A stretch of 64,000 nt of DNA from Pseudomonas mohnii (GTDB lineage Bacteria > Pseudomonadota > Gammaproteobacteria > Pseudomonadales > Pseudomonadaceae). The stretch covers positions 3,457,501 to 3,521,500 of the forward strand of contig NZ_FNRV01000001.1 in assembly GCF_900105115.1 (NCBI RefSeq). Reading direction: 5' to 3'. Below are positions 16,843 to 27,051 of the stretch, one piece after another. Numbering within the stretch: the first letter of the stretch is position 1; every line of letters starts with the position of its first letter. A program made the translations under genes and the position numbers. The notes beneath the pieces are model-generated. The model worked only from the letters and a program-made list of their open reading frames with translations, ran no database searches and had not been told where the DNA came from.

Positions 16843-17223
16843 TTACTCGATGACCAGAATGGCATCCATTTCAACCTGCGAACCCTTTGGCAGGGCAGCT
16901 ACGCCAATGGCGGCGCGGGCTGGGTACGGTTGGTCGAAGTACTTGCCCATGATCTCGTTGACCTTGGCGAAGTGGCTCAGGTCGGTGAGGAAGATGTTCA
17001 GCTTGACGATGTCCTTGAACGAACCACCGGCGGCTTCAGCCACGGCCTTGAGGTTCTCGAAGACCTGGACGGTCTGGGCTTCGAAGCCTTCAACCAGTTC
17101 CATGGTTTTTGGGTCCAGAGGAATCTGACCCGACATGTAAACGGTGTTGCCAGCCTTGATCGCCTGGGAGTAAGTACCGATGGCGGCCGGGGCCTTGTCG
17201 CTGGTGATAACGGTCTTGGTCAT
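16843..17223 (-). CDS. ridA: Reactive imine/enamine deaminase RidA
   Basis: 126 residues, canonical RidA (YjgF/YER057c/UK114) length. Starts '[20 protein letters not shown]' with '[20 protein letters not shown]' and the substrate-binding Arg in '[20 protein letters not shown]'. It hydrolyses 2-aminoacrylate and other reactive imines made by PLP enzymes. The gene lies 24 bases downstream of spoT, a pairing conserved in gamma-proteobacteria. A second, more distant RidA-like gene is at 44807. Confidence 0.95.
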   Translation of the reverse strand: MTKTVITSDKAPAAIGTYSQAIKAGNTVYMSGQIPLDPKTMELVEGFEAQTVQVFENLKAVAEAAGGSFKDIVKLNIFLTDLSHFAKVNEIMGKYFDQPYPARAAIGVAALPKGSQVEMDAILVIE

Positions 17224-17247
17224 TGATGACTCCTTGTAATGGGTGGC

Positions 17248-19353
17248 TTAGGCGCGCATCCGGGTGATGCGGATCACTCCGGTCAGGGCGCGCAGTTTCT
17301 TGATCACGCGGGCCAGGTGCACGCGGTCGTGCACGCTGACCACCAGTTGGACCACGCTGATGCGACCATCGCGTTCGTCCATGCTGATTTTTTCGATGTT
17401 GCCATCGGCCGCGTTGACGCTGCTGGCCAGCAGGGCGATCAGGCCACGCTGGTGTTCCAGCTCGACGCGCAGTTCGACATTGAATTCGCCGGTGACATCC
17501 TTGGCCCACGAGAGCTGGATGCATTTTTCCGGATTGTGGCGGATTTCGCTGATGTTGCGGCAGTTGTCCAGGTGCACGACCATGCCTTTGCCCGCGGACA
17601 GGTGGCCGACAATCGGGTCGCCCGGGATCGGCGTGCAGCACTTGGCGTAGCTGAGCACCAGGCCTTCTGTGCCGCGAATCGCCAGTGGGCCTTCCGGGCT
17701 CGGCAGCTGTTCGCCTTCGCCGAGCAGGCGTCGGGCGACGACGTAGGCCATGCGATTGCCCAGGCCGATGTCTTCCAGCAGGTCTTCGATCAGCTCGAGG
17801 CGATACTCGGTGAGCATCGCCTGGATGCGCTCGGCCGGGATTTTTTCCAGCGTGCTGTCGAAGCCGTTGAGGACTTTGTTCAGCAGGCGTTCGCCCAGGC
17901 TGATGGACTCGGAGCGGCGTTGCAGTTTCAGTGCATGGCGGATGTGCGTGCGCGCCTTGCCGGTGACCACGAAGTTGAGCCACGCCGGGTTCGGACGCGC
18001 GCCCGGAGCACTGACGATTTCGACCGTGGAGCCGCTTTGCAGGGGTTCGGACAGCGGCGCGAGTCGACGGTTGATCCGGCAGGCAATGCAGCTGTTGCCG
18101 ACGTCGGTGTGCACTGCATAGGCGAAGTCGACTGCCGTGGAGCCCTTGGGCAACTCCATGATCCGGCCTTTGGGCGTGAACACGTAGACCTCGTCCGGGA
18201 ACAGGTCGATCTTCACGCTTTCGATGAATTCCAGCGAGTTGCCGGCGCGCTGCTGCATCTCCAGCACGCCTTTGACCCATTGGCGCGCGCGGGCGTGAGT
18301 GCCTTTTGGCTGCTCGTCGCCGCTGGATTTATACAGCCAATGGGCGGCGATGCCGTTGTTGGCCATCTCTTCCATTTCGCGGGTGCGGATCTGGATTTCG
18401 ATCGGAACGCCATGCATGCCGAACAGCGTCGTGTGCAGCGACTGATAGCCGTTGGCCTTGGGGATCGCGATGTAATCCTTGAAGCGCCCCGGCAACGGTT
18501 TGTACAAATTATGCACGGCGCCCAGGACGCGGTAGCAGGTGTCGACCTTGTCGACGATGATCCGGAACGCGTAGACGTCCATGATCTCGTTGAAGGCCCG
18601 GCGCTTGCCACGCATTTTCTTGTAGATGCCGTAGAGGTGTTTCTGCCGACCGCTGACCTCGCCCTGAATGCCATCGATGGCCAGGCAGTGGCTGAGGGAT
18701 TCCTCGATCTTGTTGACGATTTCCTTGCGGTTGCCCCGGGCGCGCTTGACCGCCTGGTAGATTCGCGCGGAACGCATCGGGTGCATGGCCTTGAAGCCGA
18801 GGTCTTCGAATTCTATGCGGATGGCGTGCATGCCCAGCCGATTGGCGATGGGCGCATAGATTTCCAGGGTTTCCTTGGCGATGCGGCGGCGTTTTTCGCC
18901 GGACAGCACTTCCAGCGTGCGCATGTTGTGCAGGCGGTCGGCCAGCTTGACCAGGATCACGCGAATGTCGCGTGCCATGGCCATGGCCATTTTCTGGAAG
19001 TTTTCAGCCTGGGCTTCGGCTTTGGTCTCGAAGTTCATCTGGGTCAGTTTGCTGACCCCGTCGACCAATTCGGCCACGGTTTCACCGAACTGCGCTTGCA
19101 GTGCTTCCTTGGCGATACCGGTGTCTTCGATCACGTCATGCAGCATGGCTGCCATCAGGCTCTGATGGTCCATATGCATTTCGGCAAGAATATTCGCCAC
19201 CGCGAGAGGGTGCGTGACGTACGCCTCGCCACTGCGGCGGCGTTGGCCGTCGTGGGCTTGTTCGGCGTAGAAATACGCCCGGCGGACCAGGTTGACCTGG
19301 TCCTTGCCGAGGTAGGTCGATAAGCGATCGGCGAGGGCGTCTATGCTCGGCAT
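17248..19353 (-). CDS. spoT: Bifunctional (p)ppGpp synthetase/hydrolase SpoT
   Basis: 701 residues. The HD hydrolase domain is intact, with His72-Asp73 in 'AMLHDVIEDTGIA'. The synthetase domain follows ('RRRIAKETLEIYAPIANRLG', 'VYAFRIIVDKVDTCYRVLG', 'QSLHTTLFG'), then a TGS domain near residue 390 ('VYVFTPKGRIMELPKGST'), the helical/ZFD region and a C-terminal ACT domain ('QRGLIALLASSVNAADGNIE'). It controls the stringent response alarmone and can both make and break it. It lies between rpoZ and ridA. Confidence 0.97.
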   Translation of the reverse strand: MPSIDALADRLSTYLGKDQVNLVRRAYFYAEQAHDGQRRRSGEAYVTHPLAVANILAEMHMDHQSLMAAMLHDVIEDTGIAKEALQAQFGETVAELVDGVSKLTQMNFETKAEAQAENFQKMAMAMARDIRVILVKLADRLHNMRTLEVLSGEKRRRIAKETLEIYAPIANRLGMHAIRIEFEDLGFKAMHPMRSARIYQAVKRARGNRKEIVNKIEESLSHCLAIDGIQGEVSGRQKHLYGIYKKMRGKRRAFNEIMDVYAFRIIVDKVDTCYRVLGAVHNLYKPLPGRFKDYIAIPKANGYQSLHTTLFGMHGVPIEIQIRTREMEEMANNGIAAHWLYKSSGDEQPKGTHARARQWVKGVLEMQQRAGNSLEFIESVKIDLFPDEVYVFTPKGRIMELPKGSTAVDFAYAVHTDVGNSCIACRINRRLAPLSEPLQSGSTVEIVSAPGARPNPAWLNFVVTGKARTHIRHALKLQRRSESISLGERLLNKVLNGFDSTLEKIPAERIQAMLTEYRLELIEDLLEDIGLGNRMAYVVARRLLGEGEQLPSPEGPLAIRGTEGLVLSYAKCCTPIPGDPIVGHLSAGKGMVVHLDNCRNISEIRHNPEKCIQLSWAKDVTGEFNVELRVELEHQRGLIALLASSVNAADGNIEKISMDERDGRISVVQLVVSVHDRVHLARVIKKLRALTGVIRITRMRA

Positions 19354-19410
19354 GATGACTCCTGCCGCAAGCTGTGTTCCCGCGCCGTGCTACGTCGACC
19401 AGGCATAGGC

Positions 19411-19674
19411 TTAGACGGCCTCGTTGGACTCGTCCTCGAATGCAGCAAAAAGCGGTTCATCTTCAACGATTTCGGCTTCGGCGATAGCTGCGTAGTCGAT
19501 CAGGCCTTCAGCGATTTCACGCAGGGCGACGACGGTAGGCTTGTCGTTTTCCCAGGCTACTTTCGGCTCTTTGCCGCCGGTGGCCAGTTGACGGGCACGC
19601 TTGGTAGAGAGCATGACCAGCTCAAAGCGGTTATCCACGTGTTCTAGGCAGTCTTCAACGGTTACGCGGGCCAT
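19411..19674 (-). CDS. rpoZ: RNA polymerase omega subunit
   Basis: 87 residues from the ATG at 19672-19674. Starts '[20 protein letters not shown]', followed by '[18 protein letters not shown]' and '[16 protein letters not shown]', the omega signature. An acidic C-terminal tail ends at 'FEDESNEAV'. Omega binds the beta-prime subunit, helps assemble the polymerase and forms part of a ppGpp site, which fits its place directly before spoT. A longer upstream frame exists but the MARVTVEDC start is universal in this family. Confidence 0.97.
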   Translation of the reverse strand: MARVTVEDCLEHVDNRFELVMLSTKRARQLATGGKEPKVAWENDKPTVVALREIAEGLIDYAAIAEAEIVEDEPLFAAFEDESNEAV

Positions 19675-19840
19675 GGTCTTCCTCGTAGCAAATGCAATAT
19701 GCGCGCTGCCCGGATGGGCGAGCGGACTCAACAGTTTAAAAAATCACCAGCGATTAGGGAAGCGCTGATTTTTGACCAAGCCCTTCAACGCGCTGCAAGT
19801 GCCAATGTAAAGCCCTTGCAGCGGTTTTGGGAAGAGCTGA

Positions 19841-20473
<633 letters not shown>

Positions 20474-21337
20474 TTACTCAATATTCTGCACTTGTTCGCG
20501 CATCTGCTCGATCAACACCTTGAGGTTGACCGCAGCCTGGGTGCTGCGCGGGTCGAAGGCTTTGGAGCCCAGTGTGTTGGCTTCGCGGTTGAGTTCCTGC
20601 ATCAGGAAATCCAGGCGCCGCCCGGCAGCGCCACCGGAGTTGAGTACCCGGCGAACTTCGATGATGTGAGTGCTCAGGCGATCCAGTTCTTCGGCGACGT
20701 CGCTTTTTTGCGCGAGCATGACCATTTCCTGCTCCAGGCGCTGCGGGTCCATCTCGGCCTTCATGTCGGCGAAGCGGTCGAGGACTTTCTGGCGCTGGGT
20801 GGCGAGCATCTGCGGGACCAGTTCGCGCAAGGTCACTACGTCTTCTTCAATGGAGGTCAGGCGCTCGTTGATCAACCGCGCCAGCTCTGCGCCTTCGCGC
20901 TCGCGACCGGCCTTGAGTTCTTTCAGGCCCTGGTTGAACAGTGCGAGTGCTTCGGCGTTCAGCGCTTGCGGGTCGGTGGCATCGCCTACCAGTACGCCGG
21001 GCCAGGCCAGGACTTCGAGGGGGTTCAGCGCTGCCGGATTTTTGATCAGGCTGGCGATCGTCTCGGCGGCGGCGACCAATTGCGCGGCGCGCGCCTGATC
21101 GACTTGCAGCGGTTTGCCCGTGTTTTCTTCGGTGAAGCGCAGGGTGCATTCGAGCTTGCCTCGGGACACGCCCTGGCGCAGCGCTTCGCGAACGGCGCCT
21201 TCGAGGTCACGAAAAGACTCGGGCAGACGCAAATGGGGTTCCAGGTAGCGGCTGTTGACCGAGCGCAGTTCCCAGCTCAGGGTGCCCTGAACGCCGGCTT
21301 TCTCGACGCGGGCGAAGGCGGTCATGCTGTGCACCAT
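20474..21337 (-). CDS. YicC-family endoribonuclease-like protein
   Basis: 287 residues from the ATG at 21335-21337. Starts '[20 protein letters not shown]' and contains '[20 protein letters not shown]' and the C-terminal DUF1732 block '[20 protein letters not shown]' followed by '[20 protein letters not shown]'. In E. coli YicC has ribonuclease activity and is tied to RyhB sRNA turnover; that role is transferred by family only. It is 12 bases from gmk and divergent from rph, as in E. coli. Confidence 0.92.
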   Translation of the reverse strand: MVHSMTAFARVEKAGVQGTLSWELRSVNSRYLEPHLRLPESFRDLEGAVREALRQGVSRGKLECTLRFTEENTGKPLQVDQARAAQLVAAAETIASLIKNPAALNPLEVLAWPGVLVGDATDPQALNAEALALFNQGLKELKAGREREGAELARLINERLTSIEEDVVTLRELVPQMLATQRQKVLDRFADMKAEMDPQRLEQEMVMLAQKSDVAEELDRLSTHIIEVRRVLNSGGAAGRRLDFLMQELNREANTLGSKAFDPRSTQAAVNLKVLIEQMREQVQNIE

Positions 21338-21561
21338 GGAGGTACCTCGCAATGCAGATCGGCCGGAACAGCGATTCCGGTCATCCGATATCAATGAATT
21401 TAAGCCGACTGGCAGCAAAGGCGCAGGATTGTAGCGCAGTGGTGCGGATGCGCCCAAACACAGGCTGTCACAAATGGCTGCAACGCTCCGGCGATGGGCT
21501 GTTCAGAGCCTTCGGTCGTCGGAGGATTTTTTTAGAAGTGCCCAGCGGTGGCCGTCGGCTC

Positions 21562-21567
21562 TATAAT
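21562..21567 (+). promoter_or_regulatory. -10 element of the rph promoter
   Basis: TATAAT lies 36 bases before the rph ATG in the divergent yicC/rph gap. The matching -35 region is poor. Confidence 0.5.
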
Positions 21568-21603
21568 GCTCCGCAGTTTTCCGTCCCCGTACAGGTATCC
21601 CTT

Positions 21604-22326
21604 ATGAAACGTCCAAGTGGTCGCGCTGCCGATCAGCTCCGCTCGATCCGCATTACCCGCAACTACACCAAACACGCCGAGGGATCTGTACTGGTCGAGT
21701 TCGGTGATACCAAAGTCATCTGCACCGTCAGCGTGGAAAACGGCGTGCCGCGTTTTCTCAAAGGTCAGGGCCAAGGCTGGTTGACCGCCGAATACGGCAT
21801 GCTGCCGCGTGCCACCGGCGAGCGTAACCAGCGTGAAGCGAGTCGCGGCAAGCAAGGCGGCCGTACCCTGGAAATCCAGCGCCTGATCGGCCGTTCCCTG
21901 CGCGCAGCACTGGACATGTCCAAGCTGGGCGACGTTACCCTGTACGTCGACTGCGACGTGATCCAGGCCGACGGCGGCACCCGCACCGCGTCCATCACCG
22001 GCGCCATGGTTGCGCTGGTCGATGCCTTGAAAGTGATCAAGAAGCGCGGCGGCCTCAAAGGCGGTGACCCGCTCAAGCAAATGATCGGTGCCGTTTCGGT
22101 GGGTATGTATCAGGGCGAGCCAGTGCTTGACCTCGATTACCTGGAAGACTCGGCTGCCGAGACCGACCTGAACGTGGTGATGACCAGTACCGGTGGCTTC
22201 ATCGAAGTCCAGGGCACTGCCGAAGGCGCGCCGTTCCAGCCTGAAGAGCTGAACGCCATGCTCGAGCTGGCGAAGAAAGGCATGAACGAAATCTTCGACC
22301 TGCAAAAGGCTGCGCTGGCCGACTAA
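21604..22326 (+). CDS. rph: Ribonuclease PH
   Basis: 240 residues. The ATG at 21604 ([15 protein letters not shown]) is the family start; the frame is open further upstream but that part lacks homology features. Core motifs include '[20 protein letters not shown]', '[20 protein letters not shown]', '[16 protein letters not shown]', and '[20 protein letters not shown]' with the phosphate-binding Arg. It trims 3' ends of tRNA precursors using phosphate. The full length suggests an active enzyme, unlike the truncated form in E. coli K-12. Confidence 0.96.
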   Translation: MKRPSGRAADQLRSIRITRNYTKHAEGSVLVEFGDTKVICTVSVENGVPRFLKGQGQGWLTAEYGMLPRATGERNQREASRGKQGGRTLEIQRLIGRSLRAALDMSKLGDVTLYVDCDVIQADGGTRTASITGAMVALVDALKVIKKRGGLKGGDPLKQMIGAVSVGMYQGEPVLDLDYLEDSAAETDLNVVMTSTGGFIEVQGTAEGAPFQPEELNAMLELAKKGMNEIFDLQKAALAD

Positions 22327-22355
22327 CCGGAATGATCCAAGGCAAGGAGGACGCC

Positions 22356-22724
22356 ATGAGTGACGAACAGCAACTGCTTCCCACCCCGAGCAAAGAGGCT
22401 CGGCAGTGGGCGATGTTTTGTCACTTGTCCGCCTTGCTGGGGATCTGGATTCCGTTCGGTACGCTGATCGGGCCGTTGATTCTCTGGCAGATGAAGCGAG
22501 AGATGGACCCGTTTGTCGATGCGCAGGGAAAGGAAGCGCTGAATTTTCAGCTTACCGTTGCTATTGCATCCGCCATTTGTTTTCTGCTGATGGTAGTCAT
22601 CATCGGGTTCTTCCTGTTTGGTCTGATCGCGATCGGTGCGTTAGTGCTGACGATCATTGCCGGCGTGAAGGCCAATGAAGGGGTGCCTTATCGGTATCCG
22701 TTCACCTGGCGCCTGATCAAATAA
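22356..22724 (+). CDS. DUF4870 small membrane protein
   Basis: 122 residues with 'AKEARQWAMFCHLSALLGI'-type start (here 'SKEARQWAMFCHLSALLGIW') and three hydrophobic segments (about 20-42, 66-88, 90-110). The conserved 'DAQGKEALNFQLTV' and the end 'GVPYRYPFTWRLIK' mark the DUF4870/Tic20-like family. AAGGAGG precedes the ATG at 22356. It lies 29 bases after rph and is probably cotranscribed. Function unknown. Confidence 0.88.
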   Translation: MSDEQQLLPTPSKEARQWAMFCHLSALLGIWIPFGTLIGPLILWQMKREMDPFVDAQGKEALNFQLTVAIASAICFLLMVVIIGFFLFGLIAIGALVLTIIAGVKANEGVPYRYPFTWRLIK

Positions 22725-22911
22725 GCAACCCGCCCCCTGCAGGCGCAAGTTGTTCTCCAGAAAAGTCGACTTTACTCGGTCGTTTTTCCCGATTTAAGTC
22801 AATGCACCAACTTCGGGGTCTTGGCTTTTCTAAATACAGCTGAATGTTTCAAGTTGTGTGTAACAGTTGCCATTACGAAATTCAGGCGCTGCAGAAATTT
22901 TCTCACACACT

Positions 22912-22930
22912 TGTAGGGATTCGTCTTACA
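22912..22930 (+). promoter_or_regulatory. Inverted repeat resembling a GacA box
   Basis: TGTAGG-GATTCGT-CTTACA compares with the GacA upstream site TGTAAG-N6-CTTACA. One half-site is exact, the other has one mismatch, and the spacer is one base too long. No GGA-rich sRNA follows. Confidence 0.3.
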
Positions 22931-23078
22931 CGTTTAGTCACAACTGCAAGGCCTTAGCACGGCCTGTCTGCTTGGCAATGGGGCTGGGTGGTTGATAAGG
23001 TTGCGCCAAGTAATATTTATCAAGAAATATTTCGATATATTCAAACCATTGACGGTACTTGAATCTCAATCAATCAGT

Positions 23079-23092
23079 GTTGATATATCAAC
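23079..23092. promoter_or_regulatory. 14-base perfect palindrome upstream of gltS-like gene
   Basis: GTTGATATATCAAC lies 64 bases before the start codon, at a position where a repressor or activator dimer could act. The regulator is unknown. Confidence 0.35.
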
Positions 23093-23155
23093 CTGTTCAA
23101 GAGGCGAGTCCAGGTAAAAAGTTCGCCCCTGAATATATGTAAATGAATTATTACA

Positions 23156-24361
23156 ATGCTTCAGCTCGATTTTTACGGAACACTTGTGGCTGCCTCCCTG
23201 GTGCTGTTACTGGGGCGCGGACTTGTCACGCGCGTTGGTTTTTTACGGACCTACAACATCCCTGAGCCTGTAGCAGGCGGTCTGCTGGTTGCTCTGGTTC
23301 TTCTGGCCTTGCGAAGCCTGGACATTGAAGTTCGATTTGATACCTCGCTGCAAACACCCTTGATGTTGGCGTTTTTTGCGACCATTGGCTTGAGTGCAGA
23401 CTTCGCCAGCTTGAAGAAAGGCGGGCGCGTAGTGGGGGTTTTTCTACTGGCGGTCATCGGGCTTCTGGTGGTTCAGAATGCCATGGGCATCGGTCTCGCA
23501 ACGGCGTTGGGGCTCGATCCGTTGATGGGCCTGTTGACAGGCTCCGTTACGCTAGCGGGTGGGCACGGTACAGGCGCTGCGTGGAGCGCGACGTTCAGTG
23601 AGAAGTATGGTCTGGCTTCTGCTTCCGAGCTTGCGATGGCTTCTGCAACGTTTGGCCTGGTGCTGGGCGGATTGATTGGGGGACCGGTCGCTCGCCTGCT
23701 CATCAACCGTGTCCAGGTACCCGGTCTCGAGCAAGCGAAGCCAGGGATGCCAAAGGGCTTCGAGCAGCCGAACAAAGAGCGCTCGATCACGCCATTTTCG
23801 TTTATCGAGACGCTCGCCCTGATCGCGGTCAGCTTGCTGGTGGGTTCACTCCTGAACGGCCTGCTGAAAGACACGGCCTTCGAGCTGCCAACGTTCGTTT
23901 GTGTCTTGTTCGTGGGTGTGGTTTTACGCAACGGGCTTTCAGCGCTTGGCTTGTATCAGGTGTTTGAGCGTGAAGTTTCCGTGCTGGGTAATGTCAGCTT
24001 GTCGCTGTTTCTGGCGATTGCGCTGATGTCACTCAAGCTTTGGGACCTGGCTGCACTGGCGTTGCCCATTTTCATTATCCTGGCTGCGCAAACGCTGGTT
24101 ATGGCGCTGTTTGCGATGTTCGTGACCTTCAGGGTTATGGGCAGCAACTATGATGCGGCAGTGCTGGCGGCAGGACACTGCGGGTTCGGGCTGGGCGCCA
24201 CGCCAACGGCGATCGCTAACATGCAAGCGGTGACTCAGCGTTACGGTCCTTCGCAGATAGCATTTCTAGTGGTGCCGATGGTGGGAGCTTTCTTCATCGA
24301 CATCATTAATGTGATCGTGATCAAGTCGTACCTCGCGTTGCCGATCTTCGCCGCTGCCTGA
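23156..24361 (+). CDS. gltS: Sodium/glutamate symporter, GltS family
   Basis: 401 residues with about ten to twelve hydrophobic helices. GltS signatures are visible: 'YNIPEPVAGGLLVALVLLAL', 'MLAFFATIGLSADFASLKKG', 'LTGSVTLAGGHGTGAAWS' and the mirrored repeat 'LAAGHCGFGLGATPTAIANM'. It imports L-glutamate with Na+ in the inner membrane. No obvious Shine-Dalgarno precedes the ATG at 23156 (TATTACA-ATG), so translation may be weak or the start may differ. The long AT-rich upstream region suggests regulation. A bidirectional terminator separates it from crc. Confidence 0.92.
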   Translation: MLQLDFYGTLVAASLVLLLGRGLVTRVGFLRTYNIPEPVAGGLLVALVLLALRSLDIEVRFDTSLQTPLMLAFFATIGLSADFASLKKGGRVVGVFLLAVIGLLVVQNAMGIGLATALGLDPLMGLLTGSVTLAGGHGTGAAWSATFSEKYGLASASELAMASATFGLVLGGLIGGPVARLLINRVQVPGLEQAKPGMPKGFEQPNKERSITPFSFIETLALIAVSLLVGSLLNGLLKDTAFELPTFVCVLFVGVVLRNGLSALGLYQVFEREVSVLGNVSLSLFLAIALMSLKLWDLAALALPIFIILAAQTLVMALFAMFVTFRVMGSNYDAAVLAAGHCGFGLGATPTAIANMQAVTQRYGPSQIAFLVVPMVGAFFIDIINVIVIKSYLALPIFAAA

Positions 24362-24387
24362 AGAGCCGAACACCGCCGATGATCAAA

Positions 24388-24421
24388 AAAATGCCCGTAT
24401 CTTGCGATACGGGCATTTTTT
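24388..24421. terminator. Bidirectional terminator between gltS and crc
   Basis: AATGCCCGTATC pairs with GATACGGGCATT around TTGC, flanked by A6 on the left and T6 on the right, so it can end transcription from both convergent genes. Its core is nearly the same as the rpmG terminator. Confidence 0.9.
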
Positions 24422-24436
24422 CATTCGGTACAACGC

Positions 24437-25216
24437 TTAGATGGTCAGCGTCCAGTCATAGTCCACGATCAGCGGCGCATGTTGCGAGAAGCGCGGTTGG
24501 CGCGGCAAGCGTGCACTGCGTACGAAGCGACGCAGGCCCGGGGTCAGCAGCTGATAGTCGAAACGCCAACCGAGGTTGAGCATTTCGGCTTGTTCGTTAT
24601 CCGGCCACCAGCTGTACTGATCGCCTTCACGGCTGACTTCGCGCAGGGCATCGACATAGCCCATGTTGCCGACAATCTCGTCCATCCAGGCACGTTCAGG
24701 TGCCAGGAAGCCCGGGGATTGCTGGCTGTCGCGCCAGTTCTTGATATCCAGCTTCTGTTGCGCTACGTACAACGAGCCACAATAAATGTACTCGCGACGT
24801 TTGCGTCGCTGTTTATCGAGATAACGGGCGAAGTCGTCCATTAGCTTGAACTTTTGGTTCAAGTCTTCATCGCCGTTCTGCCCTGAAGGGAGCAGCAAGG
24901 TCGCGATGCTGACCTTGTCGAAATCGGCTTGCAGGTAGCGCCCGTAGCGGTCGGCCGTCTCGAAACCAAGACCGCTGATGACAGCCTTCGGTTGCAGCCG
25001 CGAATACAAAGCCACGCCACCTTGGGCGGGGACTTCGGCATCGCAGGCATAAAGGAAGTATCCATCCAGTTGGAAGGCTGGATCGTCCAGTTCAAAGGCG
25101 GAGGCGCGGGTGTCCTGCAGGCAGATGACGTCGGCATTCTGTGCTTGCAGCCAACTGAGCAAACCACGCTCGACTGCTGCCTGAATACCATTGACGTTCA
25201 CACTGATGATCCGCAT
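24437..25216 (-). CDS. crc: Catabolite repression control protein Crc
   Basis: 259 residues from the ATG at 25214-25216, the known Crc length. It has the exonuclease III/EEP fold but with degraded catalytic positions: 'ICLQDTRA' has Asp35 for the catalytic Glu, 'IYCGSLYVAQQKLDIKNW' lacks the Asp and Asn of the GDxN motif, and 'SQHAPLIVDY' has Gln instead of Asp in the SDH motif. Crc is not a nuclease; with Hfq it blocks translation of A-rich leaders during carbon catabolite repression. Divergent from pyrE, as in other pseudomonads. Confidence 0.96.
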   Translation of the reverse strand: MRIISVNVNGIQAAVERGLLSWLQAQNADVICLQDTRASAFELDDPAFQLDGYFLYACDAEVPAQGGVALYSRLQPKAVISGLGFETADRYGRYLQADFDKVSIATLLLPSGQNGDEDLNQKFKLMDDFARYLDKQRRKRREYIYCGSLYVAQQKLDIKNWRDSQQSPGFLAPERAWMDEIVGNMGYVDALREVSREGDQYSWWPDNEQAEMLNLGWRFDYQLLTPGLRRFVRSARLPRQPRFSQHAPLIVDYDWTLTI

Positions 25217-25239
25217 AAATGGCCCCAAAAATCGCGTGC

Positions 25240-25252
25240 GTGTATGATACAC
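25240..25252. promoter_or_regulatory. Palindrome in the crc/pyrE divergent promoter region
   Basis: GTGTATGATACAC is a 13-base palindrome; it holds a possible -10 in each direction (TATGAT toward pyrE and TATCAT toward crc). A second palindrome AGCTAATTAGCT is at 25260-25271. Confidence 0.35.
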
Positions 25253-25297
25253 GGCGTCAAGCTAATTAGCTAAATCCGTGGTATTTGGGGTTTTTCC

Positions 25298-25942
25298 ATG
25301 CAAGCGTATCAACGCGATTTCATTCGTTTTGCCATCGATCGCGGCGTTTTGCGCTTCGGTGAGTTCACCCTGAAGTCCGGGCGTACCAGTCCCTACTTCT
25401 TCAATGCGGGCCTGTTCAATACGGGTGCTGCCCTGGCGCAGCTGGGGCGTTTCTACGCCGCGGCCATCGCCGAGAGCGGTATTTCCTTCGACGTGCTGTT
25501 CGGTCCGGCCTACAAAGGCATCCCGTTGGCGGCGACCACCGCCGTGGCGTTGGCCGAGCACCACAACCGTGACCTGCCCTGGTGCTTCAACCGCAAGGAA
25601 GCCAAGGCCCACGGCGAAGGCGGCAGCCTGGTCGGCGCGCCATTGACCGGTAACGTACTGATCATTGACGACGTGATCACCGCTGGCACCGCCATCCGTG
25701 AAGTGATGCAGATCATCGCGTCTCAGGAAGGCGCCAAGGCCGCTGGCGTGTTGATTGCCCTGAACCGTCAGGAGCGTGGCAACGGCGAGCTGTCGGCGAT
25801 TCAGGAAGTGGAGCGCGACTTCGGCATTCCGGTGATCAGCATCGTTTCGCTGAATCAGGTATTGGAATTCCTGGCCGACGATCCACAGCTCAAGCAGCAC
25901 TTGCCGGCGGTAGAGGCTTACCGCGCCCAGTTCGGCGTTTAA
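25298..25942 (+). CDS. pyrE: Orotate phosphoribosyltransferase
   Basis: 214 residues. Starts '[20 protein letters not shown]', with '[20 protein letters not shown]', the catalytic loop '[19 protein letters not shown]' and the PRPP-binding motif '[18 protein letters not shown]'. It joins orotate to PRPP giving OMP in pyrimidine synthesis. Frame, length and flanking crc are all as expected for Pseudomonas. A REPIN and a strong bidirectional terminator follow. Confidence 0.97.
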   Translation: MQAYQRDFIRFAIDRGVLRFGEFTLKSGRTSPYFFNAGLFNTGAALAQLGRFYAAAIAESGISFDVLFGPAYKGIPLAATTAVALAEHHNRDLPWCFNRKEAKAHGEGGSLVGAPLTGNVLIIDDVITAGTAIREVMQIIASQEGAKAAGVLIALNRQERGNGELSAIQEVERDFGIPVISIVSLNQVLEFLADDPQLKQHLPAVEAYRAQFGV

Positions 25943-25953
25943 CTGCAATGCCC

Positions 25954-26055
25954 CTGTAGGAGCGAGCTTGCTCGCGATGCCCTTCAGGGCGCCGCTTTTC
26001 GCCAGACACCCCGCGTTATCGTTGACGTCTTTCGCGAGCAAGCTCGCTCCTACAG
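25954..26055. repeat. REPIN
   Basis: CTGTAGGAGCGAGCTTGCTC starts at 25954 and the near-perfect inverse ends GCTCGCTCCTACAG at 26055, with about 55 bases between. Confidence 0.88.
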
Positions 26056-26067
26056 GGATTGTGGAAT

Positions 26068-26108
26068 AAAAAAGACCCCGCTCAGCCAGGCTGAGCAGGG
26101 TCTTTTTA
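26068..26108. terminator. Bidirectional terminator between pyrE and argB
   Basis: AAGACCC and GCTCAGC pair with GCTGAGC and GGGTCTT around CAG, with an A-run before and a T-run after. It serves both convergent genes. Confidence 0.9.
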
Positions 26109-26121
26109 TTTGCGCTATCGC

Positions 26122-27027
<906 letters not shown>

Positions 27028-27051
27028 TCAGGGCTCCGGTGCTTCAATAAA

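Larger units (their letters stand above)
22725..23155. other. AT-rich intergenic region before the GltS-type gene, with several dyads
   Basis: About 430 bases without a convincing gene. It is clearly AT-richer than its flanks. It contains a GacA-box-like inverted repeat (22912-22930), the dyad AATATTT/AAATATT (23012-23031) and the perfect 14-base palindrome GTTGATATATCAAC (23079-23092). It is probably the regulatory region of the carrier gene at 23156. Confidence 0.5.

Noticed and set aside
17239..19323. Very long open frame on the plus strand (694 codons)
   Set aside because: It lies entirely opposite spoT, lacks any family motif or ribosome site, and is the expected antisense artefact of GC-rich third codon positions.
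22931..23150. Rsm-type small RNA downstream of the GacA-like dyad
   Set aside because: No repeated GGA hairpin loops and no terminator were found, so an rsm RNA is not supported.
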